The position numbers and the translations under genes are program-made. 64,000 nucleotides of DNA, from contig NZ_PDHO01000007.1 in the NCBI RefSeq assembly GCF_002887815.1, positions 62,001 to 126,000 of the forward strand, read 5' to 3'. Origin of the DNA: Mycobacterium sp. ENV421 (GTDB lineage: Bacteria; Actinomycetota; Actinomycetes; Mycobacteriales; Mycobacteriaceae). Below, one piece after another: positions 45,072 to 54,157 of this stretch; the first letter of the stretch is position 1; each line of letters begins with the position of its first letter. Below the pieces are notes generated by a model. The model was not told the origin of the DNA and made no database searches. It saw nothing but the letters and a program-made list of their open reading frames with translations.

Positions 45072-46172
45072 ATGCGGGTACTCCTCGTCATTCACTCGCT
45101 GTCCGAGCCCGGCGGTGCGGAGTTCGTCGCTTACCAATGGGCCCGCTACCTTGTGGCGTCGGGAGACCAAGTGACCGTTTACGCCACCCATCCCCACACC
45201 GAAGAGACTATTCCCGACGGTGTTTCGCTAGTTAGGGCGAGGCAGTGCAACGTGATTGCGCAGACCCGTGACCTCGCGCGCTACTTGAAGAGTCAGCCTG
45301 TCGACGTTGTTTTATCGCTCATGCCGTATTGCAACCTCGTTAGCGTCGCAGCCGTGCGCAGTCTCGGGAATTCACGGCCGAAAGTGGTCATCAGTGGCCG
45401 AACGTTGGAGCGCCGGACAGTAGTGGGCCGTTCGCAGCCGCGTCAGCAGTGGTTGGCTCGACGGCTGTTTCGGTACACCGACCTATTCATCGCCATTTCG
45501 CACCCAGTTGCCGCCGAGGCCATTGCGCTGTATCGGTTGCCGTGGGACCGTGTGACGGTTGTTCCGAATCCGGCCATCGCGAAATTGGAAGACCGTCCTG
45601 CACGCGAGGATGACAGCGGTGGCGATCCGAGGCGCCTCGACATTGCTGTGCCCGCAAGGTTAGCGCCGGAAAAGCGACCATTGATCGCCGTTGAGGTCGC
45701 GGCAATGTTGACCCAAGCCTACGAATATGGCGTCACAGTGCACTATTTCGGCGTCGGCCCGCTTGAGGGAGCCATTGTTGATCGAGCAAGGCAAGTAGGT
45801 GTGGACGTCGTCATGCACGGATGGGTGGATAAGTGGTTCGACCGATGCCCCCCCGGCTCTGTCGTCCTGTTGACATCCACGGCAGAAGGCTTCGGCAACG
45901 TCCTGGTCGAAGCCGCAGCGACGGGTTTCAGAAGCGTTGTCTCCTCACATTGCATGGGATCGGCGGATGCCGTCGTGCCGGGACTGACAGGAGAATTGAT
46001 CGCCGGCGATTCGGCGGCGGACTACGCTGCCGCGGTTTTCGCAACAAGACGTGAGATGGTCGGCCCTGTGGCGCCGTGGTTGCGGCGGTTCACATTTGAA
46101 GGCAGCGGAGGGATTCTTCGCGAGGCACTGTGCCGCGTCACAAACTCCGCCGGAGGTCCGACTCGTGACTGA
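45072..46172 (+). CDS. Glycosyltransferase family 4
   Basis: 366 residues from ATG 45072; the frame opens at 44976, but MRVLLVIHSLSEPGGAE is the typical GT-B N-terminus. The C-terminal donor domain shows VPARLAPEKRP, FGVGPLEG, HGWVDKW and TAEGFGNVLVEAAATG, the E-x7-E motif of GT4 that binds the nucleotide sugar. Retaining transferase that adds one sugar to the lipid-linked repeat unit on the cytoplasmic face. It overlaps the flippase start by 8 nt. Confidence 0.88.
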   Translation: MRVLLVIHSLSEPGGAEFVAYQWARYLVASGDQVTVYATHPHTEETIPDGVSLVRARQCNVIAQTRDLARYLKSQPVDVVLSLMPYCNLVSVAAVRSLGNSRPKVVISGRTLERRTVVGRSQPRQQWLARRLFRYTDLFIAISHPVAAEAIALYRLPWDRVTVVPNPAIAKLEDRPAREDDSGGDPRRLDIAVPARLAPEKRPLIAVEVAAMLTQAYEYGVTVHYFGVGPLEGAIVDRARQVGVDVVMHGWVDKWFDRCPPGSVVLLTSTAEGFGNVLVEAAATGFRSVVSSHCMGSADAVVPGLTGELIAGDSAADYAAAVFATRREMVGPVAPWLRRFTFEGSGGILREALCRVTNSAGGPTRD

Positions 46173-47793
46173 CCGCGACCGTCGTTCTGTCAGTACCGGT
46201 CGCACGTCGCTCTTCGCGTCAGCAGGCACCTTGGGCGCGACGGTGATTGGTTTCGGACGGAATCTTGCTCTTGCGGCCGCGATCGGCACAAGTCTGGTAG
46301 CCGACTCTTACAACATCGCTAATCAAGTTCCGAATCAAGTGTTCCTCCTCCTAGGTGGGGGCGCAATCTTCTTCGTCTTTGTGCCACAGCTGATTCGCAA
46401 CGCCCGCGACTCGCCAGAGCGTGGTGACGACTTCGGCAGCTTCCTGCTTTTCGCGGGCGCGGTCTTCGGCGTTCTTGTCACCGTCCTGCTCCTGGTGTTC
46501 AGTCCGTTGGCTATCCGCCTGATGGGCGGGGCATCGTGGGGAGAGCCCCAGGCGACACTGGGTCTACGGTTATCGCTCTGGTGTATCCCCCAAGTCTTTT
46601 TCTATACGTTGTTTGCAATCGCGTCTCAGCTGATGAATGCCCGAGGTCGCTTCAACGCCGTTGCATGGCTGCCGATAGTCAATAGCCTCACCGTCATCCT
46701 GGCGTGCGTGCCGATCATCGTGGTGGGAACCGTCCAGGCGAATTCGCCGGCATCGATGAGCGATTGGGAGGTGGCTCTCCTCGGTGGCGCGACGCTCTTC
46801 GGGACGGTGCTTCAATCAACGCTATTGATGATCTTCCTTCGCCGTGCGGGTTTCCGCCTCCGTCGCCGATTCCCGATTCGGGGTCTAGGCCTCCGCACAA
46901 CCGCGTCGATGGGACTTTTCAGTATCGCCAACGCTGCCACCTTCCAAATTGCCAATATCGTGACCGCAGCGCTGTCAACGCAGGCGGGCAGCGCGGCAAA
47001 GACAGACGGATATGACGGGCGCGGATTTACGGCGTATTTCTACGCGCAGACATTGCTCATCGCATCCTGCGCCGTCGCATCGACAGGTTTGGCGAACGTC
47101 CTGCTGCAGCGATTATCGGGCCATTATGCGGAAGGGGACGAGAAAGCAGCTTCGAAGGAATTGAATGAAGCAATTCTGGCGATGGGTGCACTCCTCATAC
47201 CCGTCATGGCGATCTTTATTTGTCTGGGACCACTGGGAACCGAACTCCTGTTCACTCGCGGAGAGACCGGTCCCGAAGAAGCCAAGTTCATCGGCGTAGT
47301 TCTCGCCGTATTATCCATCGGGCTAATTCCGTACGCCTTGCATGACCTGCTCGTACGACCATTTTTTGCCGTCCACAATGCCCGAACCCCACTTCGAAGC
47401 GGCGTGATAATAGGATCGATCCGGATCGTGGGCTCGTGGGCGGCAAGTATCGTCTTCGTGCCACAACATGTGCTACTCGGAATTGCGGGAGCCGTCGCGC
47501 TCGCGTACATCGTCGATTTGCCTTTGAAGTTGCTGAGCCTCAAGAGGAAGTTGCGGTTTCAGCTGTCTGGTTTCGTCGTCCGAGGGTATTGCACTTCGCT
47601 TGCCGCCGCAGCCGCCGCCGCGGTAATCATCGCCATCGGCACGAATTTCGTTGAGCCTATGCTTCCTCATGGCTGGCTGCCTCGAACACTATTGTTCATG
47701 GCGGGGATCGCAGCATTCCTGTTTGTGTATTATCCGCTGACCGCCCGGAGTTCAGCATCCCTCAGGCAGCTCGTCCGGTGGCTCCGAGGTTGA
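46165..47793 (+). CDS. MurJ/MviN-type polysaccharide flippase (Wzx-like)
   Basis: 542 residues from GTG 46165, which has GGAGG 8 nt before it and overlaps the glycosyltransferase stop by 8 nt; the longer frame from 46051 is rejected for this reason. Some 13-14 transmembrane helices; SLVADSYNIANQVPNQVFLLLGGGA is the MurJ signature region (ADxFxxAxxxPN, GGxL-like). It would flip the completed lipid-linked repeat unit across the inner membrane. It differs from the essential MurJ by lacking a kinase-like domain seen in mycobacterial MviN and by lying inside the polysaccharide island. Confidence 0.87.
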   Translation: MTDRDRRSVSTGRTSLFASAGTLGATVIGFGRNLALAAAIGTSLVADSYNIANQVPNQVFLLLGGGAIFFVFVPQLIRNARDSPERGDDFGSFLLFAGAVFGVLVTVLLLVFSPLAIRLMGGASWGEPQATLGLRLSLWCIPQVFFYTLFAIASQLMNARGRFNAVAWLPIVNSLTVILACVPIIVVGTVQANSPASMSDWEVALLGGATLFGTVLQSTLLMIFLRRAGFRLRRRFPIRGLGLRTTASMGLFSIANAATFQIANIVTAALSTQAGSAAKTDGYDGRGFTAYFYAQTLLIASCAVASTGLANVLLQRLSGHYAEGDEKAASKELNEAILAMGALLIPVMAIFICLGPLGTELLFTRGETGPEEAKFIGVVLAVLSIGLIPYALHDLLVRPFFAVHNARTPLRSGVIIGSIRIVGSWAASIVFVPQHVLLGIAGAVALAYIVDLPLKLLSLKRKLRFQLSGFVVRGYCTSLAAAAAAAVIIAIGTNFVEPMLPHGWLPRTLLFMAGIAAFLFVYYPLTARSSASLRQLVRWLRG

Positions 47794-48109
47794 TGTGGCC
47801 GGCGCCGTGCACGGTCGACTTCAAGATGTGACGTTTGTGATCCATGCCGAAAGGCACTCCAAGGTACAGGTCCCAATAGAAGACAGAATGCTACGCGGTC
47901 GCGCTGATAGGGTTTGATGTGCTGCCGGCGACCCCCGAGCCAACGAGTACGGGGGCCACCGCGAAGGCTTGAACCTGGCGGAAGAATGGGGCGAGTCCGG
48001 TCGACGGGGGAGTCAATCGAAGCGTTGCCGGGCTTACCAAGTGAAAGGGTTGCCGGGCCTACCAAGTGAAAGGTATGCCACCTCCGGTGGTCATTGAAAG
48101 GGTGGGAAT
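47794..48109. other. Intergenic region with a tandem 25-bp repeat (316 nt)
   Basis: No credible gene; the open frame on minus (47730-48065) has no recognisable content. It contains two adjacent 25-bp repeats (48024-48073, separate entry). A GAAAGG run precedes the GTG of the next gene. The rest shows nothing I can name. Confidence 0.5.
48024..48073 (+). repeat. Two adjacent 25-bp direct repeats
   Basis: Copy 1 is 48024-48048 and copy 2 is 48049-48073. They begin GTTGCCGGGC and end CCAAGTGAAAGG, and differ at one base (T/C at the 11th position). They stand 37 nt before the start of the next gene. Could be a regulator site pair or a slippage product. Confidence 0.85.
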
Positions 48110-48949
48110 GTGAGAAGGTTGGTCGAAGCCGCCTCGGGGTCTCGTTCTCTGTCTCAAAAAGCTCTGCAGGTCGTTCTGCGTCGAATCATTCCGAGATCTC
48201 AGCTGTCACTCATGGAGCTAGTTGCTCTCAAGGCGCTGCCTCGACCGCAGTATGCATACACCGCGGTCCGCGCGAGCGAATTGGCAGTCCGCCTGGGCTA
48301 CGAAGAAGTGACCTGGATCGAATTCGGGGTCGCGAACGGTAATGGTCTGGTCGCGCTCGAGGCCATCAAGGCCGAAGTGGAGCGACAGCTTCCGATTCGT
48401 GTGCGAATCGTGGGGTTCGACATGGGATCTGGCTTACCCGCCCCGGTGGACTACCGCGATCTCCCGTATTTCTGGTCCGGCGGCTTCTACGCTATGGATG
48501 TCCCGGCGCTGAAGGCGCGACTCACCAGTTCGACTCTCATGCTGGGCCCGGTAGCGGAAACACTGACGACGTTTCTTGAGAATCCCCCCGTTAGCGCGCC
48601 GGTCGGCATGGTTGTGTTCGATCTCGACTACTACTCATCGACGGTCGCGGCTTTCGAAATCTTCCATTCGAGCCCCGATAGAGCGATATTGCCCAGAGTA
48701 ATGTGCGTATTCGACGATATCGTTGGAACACAGCAAATGTACTCGGACTTCACCGGGGAGAGGTTAGCGATACGCGAGTTGAACGAGATGAGTGCGAATC
48801 GAAAACTCAGCCCCTGCTACGACTTTGGCGAATTTGGCTATCAGCGCTGGCAGGAGCAGGTCATGGTCTATCACAACTTCGATCATGGCCGCTACACGGA
48901 ATACGTGGGTCACGAGAACATGGATCGTCAGATGAAGCTCGCCCCCTGA
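48110..48949 (+). CDS. Uncharacterised protein, possible class I methyltransferase fold
   Basis: 279 residues from GTG 48110 (GGGTGGGAAT upstream). WIEFGVANGNGLVALEAI (about 76-93) resembles a Rossmann glycine loop, RIVGFDMGSGL (about 107-117) could be the acidic strand-2 end, and VVFDLDYYSST (about 168-178) resembles the strand-4 Asp region of metal-dependent sugar O-methyltransferases. The family is not recognised with confidence. Position between flippase and glycosyltransferase genes suggests a sugar-modifying role. Confidence 0.6.
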   Translation: MRRLVEAASGSRSLSQKALQVVLRRIIPRSQLSLMELVALKALPRPQYAYTAVRASELAVRLGYEEVTWIEFGVANGNGLVALEAIKAEVERQLPIRVRIVGFDMGSGLPAPVDYRDLPYFWSGGFYAMDVPALKARLTSSTLMLGPVAETLTTFLENPPVSAPVGMVVFDLDYYSSTVAAFEIFHSSPDRAILPRVMCVFDDIVGTQQMYSDFTGERLAIRELNEMSANRKLSPCYDFGEFGYQRWQEQVMVYHNFDHGRYTEYVGHENMDRQMKLAP

Positions 48950-49009
48950 CGTGCGCGTAGTTCATGAGCCAGAGCGTAGAAGCAGACCTAGCGGGGACAG
49001 GAAAGCCTT

Positions 49010-50113
49010 GTGGAACGCCGCCTCATCGTTGAGCAATTCGATCCGGAACGGCCGATACCCGGCGGTATAGACACCTGTATCCGCGGCTTGGTGCGATATT
49101 GTCCAGCGAACGTCGAGCTGCGCATTGCGGGTGTAGATGCCACCGGGAACAAGCGGCAGGGCGAATGGGCTGAGTACGAAATCGGCGGGCGTGCAGTGCA
49201 ATTCATGCCAGTCGCAGCATTGGATCCGTTGGCCTTGGACAGGAAGATCCCGCACTCGGTCAGTGTCGCGGCGGGCCTGGCGAGATACCGTCCCGGACGC
49301 GACACCGACATCGTCCAAACCCACCGCATCAACGCCGGCGCCACCGCCAGGTTTCTGTATCCGCGAGCCGGGCAAGTCCAACTAGTCCACAGCGAGAATC
49401 ACCTAGGCAAGGGAAGTGAGTCATTCTTCGATCGTGCCGCGTTTGCATATCACTGGCTCGAGCGCAGAGTCATCCCGCGCGCCGTCGACACGGTGATTTT
49501 CAGCAAGTCGGGCGCCGAACGGCTGCAGGCGATTTCGAAGCGGGTTCGGTTCTCACCCACGTGGTACGACCCGGCCGAATTCTTCCCTGTTGCTGAAGAG
49601 TCGGCCGACAAGACGCGAATCATCTGGCCCTACCGCATCGAGCCGGGAAAGAACCCCAAACTGGCTGTCGACGTCATTGCGGCTCTGCCCGAGCGCTACA
49701 CCATGACCGTCGCCGGCAGTGGAACCGCTGAGGAGCAGATGAGGCGTTACGCCGCTGAATCACCTGCGGCGCAGCGGATCACGTTTTTGGGGGTGGTCAA
49801 CAAGTCGGAAATCGGCGCCGTGATGCGCAGCCACCACCTCATGTTGATGACGTCATCGTTCGAAGGATTCTCCCGCGCGATCGTTGAGGCGCTGGCATCC
49901 GGCCTTCCCGTCGTCACCACGCCGGGGGGAGAACCCAACGGACTGATCGAGACCGGAGTAAACGGGGCGCGGGTGGAGGCGGAGAGTGCCGAATTGTTCG
50001 TTCCCGCAATCGAGATCGCTTCGCAGATCTTAGCTTCTGCTGCGCGAGAATCCGTTTCGCACCTCAGCGCGCTGAACGTCGTGCCTGACGTCCTGACAAT
50101 CCCGCGCTACTAA
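49010..50113 (+). CDS. Glycosyltransferase family 4
   Basis: 367 residues from GTG 49010. GT-B fold: N-terminal EQFDPERPIPGGIDTCIRGL acceptor domain and C-terminal IWPYRIEPGKNPKLAVDVI, TVAGSGTAEEQM, ITFLGVVNKSEIG and SSFEGFSRAIVEALASGLPVV (E-x7-E around the second Glu). Adds a sugar to the repeat unit. Its 3' end overlaps the tyrosine-kinase gene on the other strand by 50 nt. Confidence 0.87.
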   Translation: MERRLIVEQFDPERPIPGGIDTCIRGLVRYCPANVELRIAGVDATGNKRQGEWAEYEIGGRAVQFMPVAALDPLALDRKIPHSVSVAAGLARYRPGRDTDIVQTHRINAGATARFLYPRAGQVQLVHSENHLGKGSESFFDRAAFAYHWLERRVIPRAVDTVIFSKSGAERLQAISKRVRFSPTWYDPAEFFPVAEESADKTRIIWPYRIEPGKNPKLAVDVIAALPERYTMTVAGSGTAEEQMRRYAAESPAAQRITFLGVVNKSEIGAVMRSHHLMLMTSSFEGFSRAIVEALASGLPVVTTPGGEPNGLIETGVNGARVEAESAELFVPAIEIASQILASAARESVSHLSALNVVPDVLTIPRY

Positions 50114-51575
50114 TCGCGCTTGCCGCCCGCGATTTCGCGACTCCTGCCTTGGCGGAGTCGCCGCGCTTGGCGGAGCCACCTGAATCCTCGTCAGACACCT
50201 GGTTGGACGGCTGACCGCCGTAGCCGTAGCCGTAGTTGTAGTAGTTGTAGCTGGACGCCTGCCCGCCGCGCGTGGGAACCATGGTGAAGACAGCGCCCAG
50301 GATTGTGGCACCGACGTCGGTGAGGCTTCCGACCGCGTGGCTCAGGTGCTCGCGCTTGGTCTGTCCGGACCTTGCCACCACCAGTGCGCCATCGGCGTTC
50401 GCCGCCAGGATCGCGCCGTCGGTCACTGCCAGCAGGGGCGAGGAGTCGATGATCACGTAGTCGAACTGCGAACGCAGTTCCGCCAGCAGATTCTTGGCGG
50501 CCTGCGAAGCCAGGAGTTCGCTCGGATTGGGCGGGTTGGGTCCGGCAGTCAGCACGGTGAGCCGAGGGAACCGGGTTTTCTGGAGCACGTCCGCGACCGG
50601 TGCTGCGCCGCTGAGAACGGTGCTGAAACCAACAGAGCCGACCACGTCGAGATATCGGGCCAAGGTGGGCCGCCGCATGTCGCCATCGATCAACAACACG
50701 TTGTGCTCCGCTTCGGCCAGGGCGAGGGCGACGTTGATCGATGTGGTGGACTTGCCCTCGCTGGGGGACGAACTGGTAATGACAATCAGCCGAGGCGGAT
50801 TGTCCACTGCCAGGAACTGCAAGTTGGTCCTGAGCTTTCGGAAGGCCTCGGCCGTGCCGGAATTATCGGCGTCGAATGCGATGGCGGCCGATTTTCGAAG
50901 GTCCTTGTCCAGCGGAATGTAACCCACCACGCCGGTACCGACGATCGACTCCAAGGCGTCCTGACTCTTCACGGTGTTGTCCAGCAGGTCGCGCAACACC
51001 GCGAGGCCGACACCCAACAGAGCACCCAGAGCCAAGCCGAGCGCGATGTTGCGGGTCGTTTTCGGGATCACCGGACGCTCGGGGATCGAAGCGCGTTGTT
51101 CGACGACGACGCGAGCGTTCGGCGTACCGCCTTTTTCCGGGGTCTCGAGTTCACGGATCAAGGCGACGAACTCGTCCGACAACGTATTGGCGATGTCACG
51201 GGCGCGAACCGGCGAGGCATCCAGCACGTCGACGTCGATGAGGACCGTGTCCGCTTCGGCAGCGGCGGTGACCTTCTTCTTGAGCGCATCGGCGCTCATG
51301 TCCAGATGCAGTTTGTCGACCGTCCGCTGCGCCAAAGTCGTTCCGGTGACGAGTTCCGCATACGACTTCACCCGCTGTTGCGAAAACAGGTTGCCCTGGT
51401 AAATCTCTGTGACGGAGGCGCCGGCGGTGGTCGACACGAAGAGTCTGGTCGAAGCCTGGTAAAGGGGAGTGGTCAACAGGTTGAACGCGACGGCGCAGAG
51501 GACAGCGACCATGATGGACACAGCGATCGTCATCCATCGAGTGCGCAGCAGCTTAGCGAATTGCTGCAGGTTCAA
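50064..51575 (-). CDS. Polysaccharide co-polymerase / tyrosine autokinase (Wzc-like BY-kinase)
   Basis: 503 residues, one-piece Wzz plus BY-kinase. A Wzz-type chain-length domain with two transmembrane helices (about 15-35 and 176-195), then a P-loop kinase: Walker A SSSPSEGKSTT (about 268-278), Walker A' VLLIDGDMRRPTL (about 293-305) and Walker B VIIDSSP (374-380). A tail with six Tyr in 10 residues (443-452, YNYYNYGYGY) is the autophosphorylation cluster. It sets chain length and cycles phosphorylation with a Wzb-type phosphatase, one being encoded at 28986-29519. Located downstream of the DUF4012 gene. Confidence 0.92.
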   Translation of the reverse strand: MNLQQFAKLLRTRWMTIAVSIMVAVLCAVAFNLLTTPLYQASTRLFVSTTAGASVTEIYQGNLFSQQRVKSYAELVTGTTLAQRTVDKLHLDMSADALKKKVTAAAEADTVLIDVDVLDASPVRARDIANTLSDEFVALIRELETPEKGGTPNARVVVEQRASIPERPVIPKTTRNIALGLALGALLGVGLAVLRDLLDNTVKSQDALESIVGTGVVGYIPLDKDLRKSAAIAFDADNSGTAEAFRKLRTNLQFLAVDNPPRLIVITSSSPSEGKSTTSINVALALAEAEHNVLLIDGDMRRPTLARYLDVVGSVGFSTVLSGAAPVADVLQKTRFPRLTVLTAGPNPPNPSELLASQAAKNLLAELRSQFDYVIIDSSPLLAVTDGAILAANADGALVVARSGQTKREHLSHAVGSLTDVGATILGAVFTMVPTRGGQASSYNYYNYGYGYGGQPSNQVSDEDSGGSAKRGDSAKAGVAKSRAASAISSAGLSGRQARRSAR

Positions 51576-51704
51576 CGTGCTTTCCTCCCCCTCGCCCCTG
51601 TCCGCGTGTGATCAGGGAGCCTACCGTTTTGCTTTCCCCGAGTGCCGTTGCGGGCCCACCGACCAGACTGCACCGTTGGACGCACCTTGGTCCTGGAACT
51701 CGGC

Positions 51705-53531
51705 TCATTTCGTGCACGTCGGCACCGAAACCTTCGGGGCTACGTTGTCGGCCAGCGGCTGAACCGGCACTCGTGCCGGACCTGCCGCAATTGGCTCGAG
51801 AAGACGGAAGATCAGCTCGACCGTCTTTCCCGGCGGGATGGCCACCTGCGACTCGAAGCTCGGGTGTCCGCGCTCGGTGGCCCCGAAGACACGCGTCCGC
51901 TTGCCGTTGGCCAGCACGCTGATGACGTCGGCGCCCCGAGTGGTGAGAAGACGGACCGACGTGAGCATCGTGCCCGCCGGAATATCGCCCGAGATCTCGG
52001 GCCAGAATCCCGGCCGGCCGGCGACATAGTCAGGCAGACCCGACACATCGGAGAGCGTGTTGGTGAGCCGAATGGTCACCGTCGACATTCGTTTGTCGCC
52101 GTCGCAACCGTCGGCGACGTACTCGATCTGCCGATCCAGGTAGTAGTCCATCTTGTTGCCGCCAAGGTTGTTGACGACAACTTCTGCGTACGGTGCCGCG
52201 TCGTCGGGAATCTCGTGCGCCAACGGCGTCTTTTCCAAAAGCGTCTGGTCCTCCGGCCGCGCGCTCCACACCGAGATGCGGCGCTCGCTGACCGCTCGGC
52301 CCAAGGCCTCGAGCAGCTTCCGTGGCGATTCCACCGGCTTGGTGATCTTCTTGACCACCTCGGCAGCAATGTCCTGCAGGTACTGCTTCCGCGCATGCTG
52401 GTCCGTGGGGAAACGGGCGTAAACCGTCGACTCGGTCAGCTCGACGACGTTGTCCTTGGTCACCGTCTGGCCGTCGGGCGTGGTCACCGGTCCGGTGGCG
52501 GCGAGGATGTAGCTCAGGGCGAACGGATCGATGGCGATTACCCCATCGACTTTCATACCCGACTCCTGGGCCCACATCTCCCTCCAGATCTGGGCCGCGT
52601 ACGGGAAGTGCGAGCTCTGATTGCTGTTACGGAAATCTGTGGTGGGGTTGGTGAACCCGTACTGCTCGTCGAACTCCTGGTTGATCGAGAAGGGTTTGAA
52701 CGGTTTGGCGAGATCCCAGTTCGGCCCCAGGTTGTCGACGCTTGGCTTGCCCGCGTCGAAGCGGAGGACCCCGAATCCGCCGAGTAGTCCACCAGTTCCC
52801 CGCGCCTCCGCGTTGGTCTGGAAGGCCATGAAGTACGACCTCGGGCCGTCAGCGCCCATCATGGATGGTGCGATCTGCGCGGCCAGGGCCGTGTTTCCCA
52901 GCAACTTGGCCAGATCGGATGTCTGCGCTTGAAGCTGTGTCCGTGCCCCGGCGATGGCAGAGACGTACCGCGGATCCGAAATTGCCTGTGCGGCGTCGTT
53001 GAGGCGAGCTGCGTCTGCCGCGATCTTGCTCAGCACAGGTTCTTCTTTGCGCAGCGCCGCCACATCCAGCCGGCCGTTGGCGAGCAGTTGGTCAGGCGCG
53101 ACAGTGGTACCGGCATCGGCGGTGGGCTTCAAGACTTCCGCGGCCAAGCCCAGGACCACGTCCGATATCTGCTGCCCGGTCTTGAAAGGACTCCCGATCC
53201 AGGGGAGCGCGGACACGATGTTCCACGGCACCGAGTGGGTTGCGTCCCGCGCGTCCTGCGCATGTGACTTCGCGTCGGACGCGTAGCGTGACGCATCCTT
53301 CGTATTTCCTTGCAGCAGTGCCTCTTTGGCTTGCTGCGCACTGCTGCGGGCTTCTTCGAGACTGATTTTGGCTGCTTGTGCGCGGATGCCGAGCCAGCAC
53401 ACGAACGCGACCGCTACGGCCAAGATGCCAACCGCGCCGTAGACAACCTCGCGCCGCCGAAACCAGCGCCGCTCGTCGCCGTGGTCTTCGCCCGGCTCAT
53501 CATTGGACGGTCGTCGCGAAAAGAACTTCAC
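51705..53531 (-). CDS. DUF4012 membrane-anchored protein
   Basis: 608 residues. One N-terminal transmembrane helix (about 30-48, GAVGILAVAVAFVCWLGIRA), a helical stretch with many Ala/Gln (SSAQQAKEALLQGNTKDASRYA) and then the large extracytoplasmic DUF4012 domain (FMAFQTNAEARGTGGLLGGFGVLRF; KVDGVIAIDPFALSYIL; ending PTCTK). DUF4012 proteins are frequent beside polysaccharide genes of Actinobacteria, but their role is unknown. It precedes the kinase gene on the same strand and may be part of the assembly or anchoring machinery. Confidence 0.82.
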   Translation of the reverse strand: MKFFSRRPSNDEPGEDHGDERRWFRRREVVYGAVGILAVAVAFVCWLGIRAQAAKISLEEARSSAQQAKEALLQGNTKDASRYASDAKSHAQDARDATHSVPWNIVSALPWIGSPFKTGQQISDVVLGLAAEVLKPTADAGTTVAPDQLLANGRLDVAALRKEEPVLSKIAADAARLNDAAQAISDPRYVSAIAGARTQLQAQTSDLAKLLGNTALAAQIAPSMMGADGPRSYFMAFQTNAEARGTGGLLGGFGVLRFDAGKPSVDNLGPNWDLAKPFKPFSINQEFDEQYGFTNPTTDFRNSNQSSHFPYAAQIWREMWAQESGMKVDGVIAIDPFALSYILAATGPVTTPDGQTVTKDNVVELTESTVYARFPTDQHARKQYLQDIAAEVVKKITKPVESPRKLLEALGRAVSERRISVWSARPEDQTLLEKTPLAHEIPDDAAPYAEVVVNNLGGNKMDYYLDRQIEYVADGCDGDKRMSTVTIRLTNTLSDVSGLPDYVAGRPGFWPEISGDIPAGTMLTSVRLLTTRGADVISVLANGKRTRVFGATERGHPSFESQVAIPPGKTVELIFRLLEPIAAGPARVPVQPLADNVAPKVSVPTCTK

Positions 53532-53593
53532 TCAGTCAATTCCCCATGCTCCAGTGCGTCTGCGTTAGTGCAGCCGCGTCGGCCGACCAACAA

Positions 53594-53640
53594 AAAACGA
53601 CTCGGCAGCTGTCGATTGACAACAACTGACGAGTCGTTTT
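53594..53640 (-). terminator. Terminator-like inverted repeat after the secreted-protein gene
   Basis: Arms AAAACGACTC (53594-53603) and GAGTCGTTTT (53631-53640) with a 27-nt loop. Reading on the minus strand it follows the stop at 53651, and the left arm ends with an A-run (53592-53597) giving a U-run in the minus-strand RNA. It also lies between this gene and the DUF4012 gene. Confidence 0.55.
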
Positions 53641-53650
53641 CGTAGATTGC

Positions 53651-54157
53651 TTAGCTCGATGTGGAGTAGGGGCCGATCTTGATGGCCTTCGCAACATTGT
53701 TGGCCGCGTTGTCGAATCCGTTGCCAATATTCGTGAACGCGTCACCGAGCGGGCCCGGAAGGATCTGGCCGGCGAGGTTGAAGGCAAGCCCAGTGAAAGC
53801 CAACCCGCCGTAGACGAACGTTCCGAAGTACTGGACGCCTGCCTTAACGGCGCTCTGCGCGGCATCGACGAACCCGGAGATGAAGGTCTGGATGACCTGC
53901 GCGGGAGGCGTGGCGTTGGCCGCCGCCTTCTTGTTGGAGCCGGGTGTTGCGACCGCGGCACTCGGAGTGTCGACGATGACCACGGGGTCGACGAGGAGTT
54001 CGGCGGAGTTACCCAGGCCCTCGGAGATTGACGCCAGACTCGGTGCGGCATGGGCGACAGCCGGCGTGATCGCAGCAGCAGTGGCGACCGCCACGGCCGC
54101 AGTACCCACCTGAAGCTTGGTCGACATGGCCGAGATCTTGCTTGCTGCAGTACTCAT
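53651..54157 (-). CDS. Secreted protein of unknown function
   Basis: 168 residues with a Sec-type signal peptide (KLQVGTAAVAVATAAAITPAVAHAAP; cleavage near AHA-AP, residues about 35-38). The mature part (about 130 residues) has Ala/Gly-rich, mildly hydrophobic segments (YFGTFVYGGLAFTGLAFNLAG) and no catalytic motif. AAGGGGGG lies before the ATG. It lies between the island and the esterase gene. Possibly a cell-envelope or surface protein. Confidence 0.7.
   Translation of the reverse strand: MSTAASKISAMSTKLQVGTAAVAVATAAAITPAVAHAAPSLASISEGLGNSAELLVDPVVIVDTPSAAVATPGSNKKAAANATPPAQVIQTFISGFVDAAQSAVKAGVQYFGTFVYGGLAFTGLAFNLAGQILPGPLGDAFTNIGNGFDNAANNVAKAIKIGPYSTSS

Noticed and set aside
50337..51611. 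424-codon plus-strand frame opposite the BY-kinase
   Set aside because: The minus strand carries all Walker motifs; the plus frame is a shadow.
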